A DNA stretch of 64,000 bases, taken from positions 1-64,000 of the forward strand of contig JAOTOM010002684.1 of the NCBI GenBank assembly GCA_034440615.1, given 5' to 3'. The notes under the pieces are model-generated. The model worked only from the letters and a program-made list of their open reading frames with translations, was not told the DNA's origin and made no database searches. Below, piece after piece: positions 56,083 through 64,000 of this stretch (position 1 is the stretch's first letter; each line of letters begins with the position of its first letter). This DNA is from Ashinkailepas kermadecensis. Its lineage: Eukaryota > Arthropoda > Thecostraca > Neolepadidae. The position numbers were made by a program, and so were the translations under genes.

Positions 56083-56848
56083 AAGCCGTGGCTGGATGTC
56101 AGTCTCTGATCACTGGCTCCACGTGCACCCTTGAAATTGGCGGTTGGGTTCACCAGGTACATCGTTCTGACACCCCGCTCGTCTCACAGCCGCACCGGAA
56201 GTAGATACGCTGCAAACTCGGTGCAGCTGTTTCCCACCACCACACCGACACGACTCAGGCTGTACCCACTGTGTAGACACTACTCAGCACATGTCCACTG
56301 TGGGAACGCGAATGATGAACTCGGGCGGGGCCAGCAGGATGCTGGCTACGTGTCTGAGGAGCATGGCGTCGGTGGGTGGGTATGTACCACTGTATGATGG
56401 TGATGACTCTGTGGATAATTCTGGGCACGAGTTCCCAAGGAATGCGGTGGTGACAAGCGCACGCCTTGATTGGGAACGATATTCCTGAGTAATGGACAAA
56501 AGACGAATATGTCATATTTGTTATTGGCAGGGAACTGGGGAGAGCAGGTGTTGCCTTGTAGGTGCTATGTGTAAGTAGGGTCAGAATTGATCCTGGACGC
56601 TTGTCGCGAACGGAGCAGAGGAAGCAGAAGTATAGCATTGGCGCCTGCTATCAGCAGAGCGGGTGATGGCAGGTGTGGTACTAGGTACCGACTTCGGGCA
56701 GAGCTGAGCAGAGGAAGAGGAGGGGAAAGTGAACCAGATATGTGCCTTGAATCGGAACGAGATGACTCTCATTGCGAATGACGCTGGTTCACTTTGGCAT
56801 CAATCATGTACCAGTTTTCACACCGTCGCCGCGTACGGGGATCCATGG
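56083..56848. other. No gene seen
   Basis: Unique sequence; frames of up to 127 codons on both strands have no recognisable motif. Confidence 0.5.
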
Positions 56849-57255
56849 TCAGTAGACCGAGGACCGGACGAGTAGTGGCGGTCCGTAGTTGATGGACCGA
56901 GGACCAGACGAGTAGTGGCGGTCCGTAGTTGATGGATCGGGAGACCAGACGAGTGGTGGTGGTCCGTAGTTGATGGACCGGAGACCAGACGAGTAGTGGC
57001 GGTCCGTAGTTGATGGACCGGGGACCAGACAAGTAGTGGCGGTCCGTAATTGATGGACCGGGGACCAGACGAGTAGTGGCGGTCCGTAGTTGATGGACCG
57101 GGAGACCAGACGAGTAGTGACGGTCCGTAGTTGATGGACCGGGGACCAAACGAGTGGTGGCGGTCCGTAGTTGATGGACCGGGGACCAGACGAGTAGTGG
57201 CGGTCCGTAGTTGATGGACCGGGGACCGGACGAGTAGTGGCGGTCCGTAGTTGAC
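56849..57255. repeat. 40-bp minisatellite, about 10 copies
   Basis: The unit contains CGGTCCGTAGTTGATGGACC followed by GGGGACCAGACGAGTAGTGG. Three overlapping minus frames of about 145-190 codons are artefacts. Confidence 0.96.
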
Positions 57256-57695
57256 CATTCAACCCACGACAGGGCTGAATTGCCAACTATGTCGACTCCT
57301 TCTGACATGTCTGTTTGACCCGGACTGAATAGACCACGTGGCACACGGTCAGTGTCGCCAGCACGTGCCGCTGGCGCTAGCAGCCATACTTTATTGCAGA
57401 TACGGCGGAACGTGTGGGGCGTTGGGGCGCTGCACCCCCTTTCGTGAACAGGGGGGGGGGGGGCACCGCACAGTGGACAAATGATCTAACGGAAATTATT
57501 GTCCTGGTTCACAGCGCAGTGTGCCCGGCATCGCTGCTAGACAGTCACCAAACGTGAACTCGTTTCCGGTATTTGAAGCCGAAGTTATGGCCACTGCATC
57601 CGGCCCACTAGGTCCCAGTGGCGTTCGTGTGTCGGCGCTCTGTGTGTGTATGCTGATGTGGGTGGTGTGCCGAGTGATGGTGAAGTGTGGTGTGT
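57256..57695. other. No gene seen; poly-G run
   Basis: Unique sequence with a 13-base G run at 57451-57463. Confidence 0.55.
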
Positions 57696-58240
57696 TCAGG
57701 ATGTGGTGTGGTGTTTGTGCGAGAGTGCAGGAAGACTCGTGTGATGGTGTGCTCGGTGTAGGTGCCTACTAGATGGGAGTCGCGTGCCGAGTGGGCGCCG
57801 ACGTGGGTGTCGTAGTGTTAGGGTCTGGTCCGCCCCACCGGCAAGGTGAACCTCCTTACTGAAAGATACCAGGATTCGTTGCGCCCTGGACCGAGCTTTC
57901 GCCATTTGGTCCCTGCCCCGGCTGCAATGTTCCAGAGCAGTGGGCTCGTCACCGTTAGGTTTCCTCCGGGGTTCAAGGCTAGCTGGGTGGCGAAGAGAAG
58001 TTGGGGATTTGGTGTGGGTGGATTTCCTTCTAGAGTCGCAGGTGTGCTCATCGAGGGTGCCTGGAGCTCTTGTTGCTTCCTTCTCTTTCTTCCTCTTGTC
58101 TTCTTGCTTTTTGCTCTTCTTGTCTTCTTGCCTCTTGGGCTTCTTCAGCTTCTTGTGCTTGCCAGTATCGCTCCTGAACGTGGGGGCGCGCGACCGCTCT
58201 TCTCGGAGCTTCCGTATGGAATGACCTCCTTAAGATTGAG
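57696..58240 (-). other. Unclassified minus-strand open frame
   Basis: A frame open over roughly 170 codons on the minus strand starts in a Lys/Glu-rich low-complexity part (KKPKRQEDKKSKKQEDKRKK) made by CTTCTTG-type repeats on the plus strand. It then has ordinary composition (HCSRGRDQMAKARSRAQRIL) and ends Ser/His-rich. ATG occurs only at 57905. It could be a retroelement or host gene fragment, but no domain is recognised and chance cannot be excluded. Confidence 0.2.
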
Positions 58241-59720
58241 GTTAGAACTAGAACACTACTGCAATGGCTGAAACAAAAAGTGTACCTTAAAAGATGTGCT
58301 ATGAATGCGCCATCAGCTACTAGAGACTTCAGTGCGTTCGCGCGAACCGTTTTTCATTGATAATGCAAAAAACAGGGTGGAGTTGCAACAGCATCCTCAG
58401 CATGTTCTACGCGTGTGAATTATATCATAAAGAAGAAGAAAACACATTCATGCTGTAACCAGCAGATATAATATCGATAATTATGACAACCGTAGTGCAG
58501 TGGGATTCGTGGAGATTCCCCCAATATGGTCTTCCCCATTTTCCTATTGCAAGCTGGCAGGCGCATCGCCAGAACTTGAACCCTGCAACAACGTTAGTTC
58601 GTCTCTCTGAGACCATCGTGACGGCGCGCTTGGTCATTTCTAGCCAAACCGCAAGCATGAAGTGGTTTGGCTTCTTTCAGCCATGTGCATGGATAATTGA
58701 TATTGCATAAACAAGATACTCGTCAGAAGCCACAAACCGATTGCCCAACTTCCGAAAGCACTGCGCCACCTTGCCGTCTGATGTTCCGCTACGTCTGCTT
58801 CATTGTCACGACCACGCTGGTCGAGACGGGGAATTCCTGTCGGGTTTGCACGTCTGTGAGTATGTGCGTGTGTGTGCGTGCGTACACGTTGGCGCTCCAA
58901 TCTGGTTTGGAGTTCGACTTTTTCACCGACCGGAAGTATGAGGTCATCAAGTGACTGGAGCAAAACCGGCTCTGTCAATTAATTCATGTACGAGTATGTA
59001 GGATGATGATGAGATGCGGTAACGTTATCAGACTGTGCAACATCTGGTGTAGATCGTGCCGTATTTTCTTGTAAGCAACACATGCAGTGACCGAGAGACA
59101 ACTTCGGATTTGCATGTAAATGTGTGCGTACCTGCCGTTCGCACGAAATATGTGGCGGAAATTCCTGATGGGTTTGCCATTATAGCCAATGAGGTACTTC
59201 CAACGAACATGCTCGTCTCCCCATTTTACACGAGAGTAAGATCTTTTTTTACAGCGGACAAGTGATCCATCTTCGCCCACTGGACTCTGCTGCATTGAGT
59301 TCGAAGCATGCTTTTGAAGTGACTTGCTTATATGCCCCTTGCTTGCAACAATAGGTCTTGGCTTAATTTTTTAGCAAACCCAATCATGTTAATATGGTTG
59401 AGAATCTATTCTTGTATTTGTCTTCATGCTTGTTTGTGTGCTTCTTCAATTGCCGTCTTCGGTATATTTTCTTTCCTTCCGGCAGAATGTACTTATATAT
59501 ATATATATGATTATACGTACAATTACAAGTAAGTAAATACGGTATGAGGCATTGAAGTTACCACCCACCCCCACGCGGCCGCGGACATCCGATAGCGTTC
59601 CGTACGCATGCACTCACCATAAAGTGTGCAAGTGCATACATGTGTCCTCTGGAAATCCATTACGGAGGGGAAGTGAATTGACTTGTGGTTGGACTTCTGA
59701 AGCATTGCAGTTCAAATGTA
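58241..59720. other. No gene seen
   Basis: AT-rich unique DNA. A TATATATATATATGA tract lies near 59496. No element or exon was recognised. Confidence 0.55.
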
Positions 59721-60290
59721 TTAAACAGATGAAGACGGCGGCACTTCAGACGTCGGTATTTTGTCGAGAGTGCAATAGAGCAGATGTTCTCCGCTGGAAC
59801 AGATTATTGATCCTGAAGCGATTTTTTTTCTGGAAGCGACATTTTCATGACTTGCTTTTAGAGGGTTGATCCTTATTTTGTTCAGTGCGGACCATTGAAG
59901 GAGGTGATGAGCTGCTGACTGAATCAGACATTGGAAGTCATAATGCCCAGGCGGTGTAAAAGCCAAAGTGATGTCAACATACTTGGGGGCAATGATAGCT
60001 GCATCATGAATTAAATGGCCCATTGCGTCGTTGGTCATGATTTAAAGGGCCAAAGGTCCCGTTTACGTTCCCTTGGGTACACCGGAAGGTATATGAGTCC
60101 ATCCGCACAGTGCAGCGCGGGCAGTCTCTGGCTGCACCAGCCCGGACACTCGACAACACTGCCGCCTGTCGGTGAGAAATGACACTATCCAGGGGGCAGC
60201 CTCCTGGGTGCACCGATGTCGATGCATTTTCTCATCAGCGTTGTATCGTGCATGATCAATCGTAAGAAAGGCTTTTTGAAAATCCATCAT
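59721..60290 (-). pseudogene. LINE reverse transcriptase remnant
   Basis: On the minus strand the sequence starts MMDFQKAFLTIDH, the reverse transcriptase A block with its catalytic Asp. It continues through WIVSFLTDRRQC and IPSGVPKGT (the GVPQGT block B), then changes frame. It resumes as MTNDAMGHLIHDAAI, with KYVDITLAF where the catalytic YxDD box should be: the second Asp is gone, consistent with loss of one codon. SAAHHLLQWSALNKIRINP follows, a conserved post-catalytic segment, after which similarity fades. At least one frameshift and the broken YxDD make it inactive. The upstream part of ORF2 and the 3' end are not recognised, so this is a decayed internal fragment. Confidence 0.8.
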
Positions 60291-60607
60291 GATCCCAGAT
60301 ACTTACTGTGTTGTAGACGCCACAGTTGTCTGTTTTGCTACTATTTGCTACGAGGAAGAAATTTGATGTGCTGCATGCAGTGCTTGAGTAACGCTTAATT
60401 ACAGAGGAAGTTAGCAATATCGTCTGCTTGCAGATGGAAATGGACTACCATCTTTTCGAGCTTGATTTTGATGCTTCCAATTATCTTTTACATTATATAT
60501 TATTTATTAATATTTATATGTTTATATTTTTGATATCTTAAAATATTATTATTATATATTTACATATTTATTCATTAAAGATGTTGATTTTCTTTTAATT
60601 CACAGAA
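60291..60607. other. No gene seen; very AT-rich
   Basis: A strongly AT-rich segment (60480-60600) of TATTTA and TTATTA motifs precedes the hairpin at 60608. Confidence 0.6.
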
Positions 60608-60637
60608 ATTGCAATCCGCCAGAAGGCGGATTGCAAT
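60608..60637. repeat. Perfect hairpin, 13-bp arms
   Basis: ATTGCAATCCGCC, loop AGAA, then the exact complement. It lies at the border between AT-rich and GC-mixed DNA. Function unknown. Confidence 0.95.
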
Positions 60638-60959
60638 ATCTTTTCCTCTGGGAAGTTTGTACGCGTGTGGGGAGAAATGTAGAAGTAGACAGCATATGAC
60701 ATGATATTGGCTGACTATTCCATCGCGTAGTTCCATTCGCCGTTATAACAAGTCTGCTACCAACGGACCCGACGTACGATATGGGAACATTATCATTAAC
60801 TTGTGACTGGTCGTAGGTTGACCGAAATTAACTTGTGGCTGTAATTTCACACGCGCAGGTCCAGGCCTCGCCGGGCGTGAGAAGCCAGCTGGAGCGCGCC
60901 AATTGTGGTGGCCGGGTGCCGCGGCGGGGTGTCCTTGCCATCGGACAGATCCAGGCCAC
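60638..60959. other. No gene seen
   Basis: Unique spacer with a short echo of TAACTTGTG. Confidence 0.55.
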
Positions 60960-61798
60960 GGTGGTGCCCAGTGGGCACAATGGACCACTGACCAGAGTGG
61001 TACTGGTGTGGGCACAGTGGACCACTAACCAGAGTGATACTGACGTGGTCACAGTGAGCCACTGACCAGAGTGGTACTAGCGTGGGCACAGTGAGCCACT
61101 GACTAGAGTGGTACTGACGTGAGCACAGTGGACCACGGACCAGAGTGGTACTAGCGTGGGCACAGTGGACCACTGACGAGAGTGGTACTGGCGTGGGCAC
61201 AGTGGACCACTGACCAGAGTGGTACTGGCGTGGGCACAGTGGACCACTGACCAGAGTGGTACTGACGTGAGCACAGTGGACCACGGACCAGAGTGGTACT
61301 GGCGTGGGCACAGTGGACCACTGACGAGAGTGGTACTGGCGTGGGCACAGTGGACTACGGACCAGAGTGGTACTGGCGTGGGCACAGTGGACTACGGACC
61401 AGAGTGGTACTGACGTGAGCACAGTGGACCACGGACCAGAGTGGTACTAGCGTGGGCACAGTGGACCACTGACGAGAGTGGTACTGGCGTGGGCACAGTG
61501 GACTACGGACCAGAGTGGTACTGACGTGGGCACAGTGGACCACGGACCAGAGTGATACTGGCGTGGGCACAGTGGACCACTGGCCAGAGTGGTACTGGCG
61601 TGAGCACAGTGACTGGATCAGAATGGTGCTGGCGTGAACACGGTGGACTCTGGATCAGAGTGGTACCGAAATGAGCACGATGGACCACGGACCAGTGGTA
61701 CAGTGGCGAACACGGTGGACCACTGACCAGTGGTACAGTACCAGGCACGGTGTACCACTAACCAGTGGTACAGTAGTGGGCGCGGTGAACCACTGACC
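60960..61798. repeat. 37-bp minisatellite, about 18 copies plus decayed edge
   Basis: The unit contains GTGGGCACAGTGGACCACTG followed by ACCAGAGTGGTACTGGC. Variants GACCAG/GACGAG, CACTG/CACGG and GGCGTG/GACGTG are mixed. From about 61620 the units lengthen and diverge (GACCAGTGGTACAGT). Confidence 0.96.
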
Positions 61799-61974
61799 AG
61801 TTTTCCCACAGCTTACACCCAATAGTTCCTTTTGGCGTTGCATTGCTGTACCATTTTCAGAGCCCAACTTTACATATCAGTAGCATTTGATGTTGCCTTG
61901 CCTAAAATGCCTTGTTAGACCATGTTAAGCTTACCGATCATCATATCCGCTCCGATTATATTTTTCCCCTACTG
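61799..61974. other. Spacer between arrays
   Basis: Unique AT-richer sequence with no gene. Confidence 0.6.
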
Positions 61975-62465
61975 TGGCACGTCACCCGGTCAACGAACAC
62001 TGTGGCAAATTCCCCCAATAACGGGCACTATGGCACGTTACCCTAACAGCGGACAATATGGCATGTTACCCTAACAACGGACACCATGGCACGTTACCCG
62101 AACAATTGACACTATGACACGTTACCATAACAACGGACACTATGGCATGTTACCCTAACAACGGACGTTACCATAACAACGGACACCATGACGCGTTACC
62201 CTAACAACGGGCACTATGACACGCTACCCTAACAACGGACACTATGACGGGTTACCCTGACAACGGACACTATGACACGTTCCCATAACAACGGACACCA
62301 TGACACGTTACCCTAACAACGGGCACTATGACACGTTACCCTAACAACGGACACTATTGCATGTTGCCCTTACAACGGACACTATGGCACGTTACCATAA
62401 CAACAGCACTATGACACGTTACCCTAACAACGGACACTATGGCACGTTACCATAACAATGAACGC
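61975..62465. repeat. 28-bp repeat, about 17 copies
   Basis: The unit is GGACACTATGRCACGTTACC followed by CTAACAAC, with deletions in some units. Its core GGCACGTTACCCT is shared with the 69-bp array that follows. Confidence 0.94.
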
Positions 62466-64000
62466 TATGACATGTTGCCTCCAGTTTGGCATGCTACCCT
62501 GACCACTGTAGCGCGTTGCTCTAACCGCGAACTCTGTGGCATGTTACCTCCAGTGTGGCACGTTACCCTGACTACTGCGGGGCGTTGCCCTGACCACAGA
62601 CTCTGTGGCATGTTACCTCCAGTGTGGCACGTTACCCTGACTACTGCGGGGCGTTGCCCTGACCACAGACTCTGTGGCATGTTACCTCCAGTGTGGCATG
62701 TTACCTCCAGTGTGGCACGTTACCCTGACTACTGCGGGACGTTGCCCTGATCACAGACTCTGTGGCATGTTACCTCTAGTGTGGCACGTTACCCTGACTA
62801 CTGCGGGGCGTTGCCCTGACCACAGACTCTGTGGCATGTTACCTCCAGTGTGGCACGTTACCCTGACTACTGCGGGGCGTTGCCCTGACCACAGACTCTG
62901 TGGCATGTTACCTCCAGTGTGGCACGTTACCCTGACTACTGCGGGGCGTTGCCCTGACCACAGACTCTGTGGCATGTTACCTCCAGTGTGGCACGTTACC
63001 CTGACTACTGCGGGGCGTTGCCCTGACCACAGACTCTGTGGCATGTTACCTCCAGTATGGCACGTTACCCTGACTACTGCGGGGCGTTGCCCTGACCACA
63101 GACTCTGTGGCATGTTACCTCCAGTGTGGAACGTTACCCTGACTACTGCGGGGCGTTGCCCTGACCACAGACTCTGTGGCATGTTACCTCCAGTGTGGCA
63201 CGTTACCCTGACTACTGCGGGGCGTTGCCCTGACCACAGACTCTGTGGCATGTTACCTCCAGTGTGGCACGTTACCCTGACTACTGCGGGGCGTTGCCGT
63301 GACCACAGACTCTGTGGCATGTTACCTCCAGTGTGACACGTTACCCTGACTACTGCGGGGCGTTGCCCTGACCACAGACTCTGTGGCATGTTACCTCCAG
63401 TGTGGTATGTTACCCTGACTACTGCGGGGCGTTGCCCTGACCACAGACTCTGTGGCATGTTACCTCCAGTGTGACACGTTACCCTGACTACTGCGGGGCG
63501 TTGCCCTGACCACAGACTCTGTGGCATGTTACCTCAAGTGTGGCACGTTACCCTGACTACTGCGGGGCGTTTCCCTGACCACAGACTCTGTGGCATGTTA
63601 CCTCCAGTGTGGCACGTTACCCTGACTACTGCGGGGCGTTGCCCTGACCACAGACTCTGTGGCATGTTACCTCCAGTGTGGCACGTTACCCTGACTACTG
63701 CGGGGCGTTGCCCTGACCACAGACTCTGTGGCATGTTACCTCCAGTATGGCACGTTACCCTGACTACTGCGGGGCGTTGCCCTGACCACAGACTCTGTGG
63801 CATGTTACCTCCAGTGTGGAACGTTACCCTGACTACTGCGGGGCGTTGCCCTGACCACAGACTCTGTGGCATGTTACCTCCAGTGTGGCACGTTACCCTG
63901 ACTACTGCGGGGCGTTGCCCTGACCACAGACTCTGTGGCATGTTACCTCCAGTGTGGCACGTTACCCTGACTACTGCGGGGCGTTGCCGTGACCACAGAC
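62466..64000. repeat. 69-bp higher-order minisatellite, 21+ copies, cut by the window end
   Basis: Each 69-bp unit is three related parts of about 23 bp: TGTGGCATGTTACCTCCAG, TGTGGCACGTTACCCTGAC and GCGGGGCGTTGCCCTGACC. The parts resemble the 28-bp unit at 61975-62465. The left 200 bp are transitional and the rest is nearly uniform. As 69 is a multiple of three, frames of 135-258 codons stay open; they are not genes. The array runs off the right edge. Confidence 0.97.

Noticed and set aside
61975..62465. Telomeric repeat because of recurrent CCCTAAC
   Set aside because: CCCTAAC occurs once per 28-bp unit within a longer minisatellite, not as a 5-7-bp telomere repeat.

Overview
This is eukaryotic DNA, most likely from an invertebrate animal and probably an arthropod. 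There are no operons, ribosome binding sites or bacterial-type genes. Instead the window holds decayed non-LTR retrotransposons (LINEs), several hAT-type DNA transposons with 8-bp target duplications, tRNA-derived SINEs with Pol III A and B boxes, and an extraordinary load of unrelated tandem repeats. The arthropod call is an inference from the style of the mobile elements, not from a diagnostic gene. Gene content is minimal: I see no complete host gene. The best host coding candidate is a possible first exon at 3899-4024 (42 codons, ATG with A at -3, ending in a near-consensus donor). A weaker exon-like stretch ends at 54130 in an unusual back-to-back acceptor/donor. Long open frames elsewhere lie in GC-rich tandem arrays, where five or six frames are open at once, and are not genes. 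Layout: 1-8.7 kb has a 5'-truncated LINE tail (minus strand), the candidate exon in a CpG-rich patch, small minisatellites and three perfect palindromes side by side (6424-6518). 8.7-10.4 kb is a 27-bp array of about 62 copies. 12.2-17.8 kb is AT-rich, mostly unique DNA with one probable hAT-type MITE. 18.0-20.2 kb has 34-bp and 71-bp arrays. 20.85-22.30 kb is a deleted hAT element that keeps the zinc-finger end of its transposase. 23.2-27.3 kb has a small MITE and four or five arrays. 30.3-40.7 kb is almost wall-to-wall minisatellites. 42.2-44.4 kb is a 2.1-kb hAT-like element filled with degenerate repeats and a TA tract. 45.3-46.5 kb is a 35-bp array beside a CpG-dense block. 47.2-47.9 kb is a 695-bp hAT MITE whose unoccupied target survives in the neighbouring tandem copy. 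48.1-49.0 kb is a foldback-like inverted repeat. 49-53 kb holds arrays and two SINE copies, one inserted into a 42-bp array. 55.6-57.3 kb is tetranucleotide DNA and a 40-bp array. 59.7-60.3 kb is a broken LINE reverse transcriptase. 60.96-64 kb is nearly continuous tandem repeat, cut by the window end. By hand tally about a quarter of the window is tandem repeat, in some 35-40 mostly unrelated families. Nothing shows genes working together: the story is of mobile elements, minisatellite birth and expansion, and their interaction (elements inserted into arrays, arrays inside elements). All boundaries and copy numbers are by eye; no database comparison was possible.
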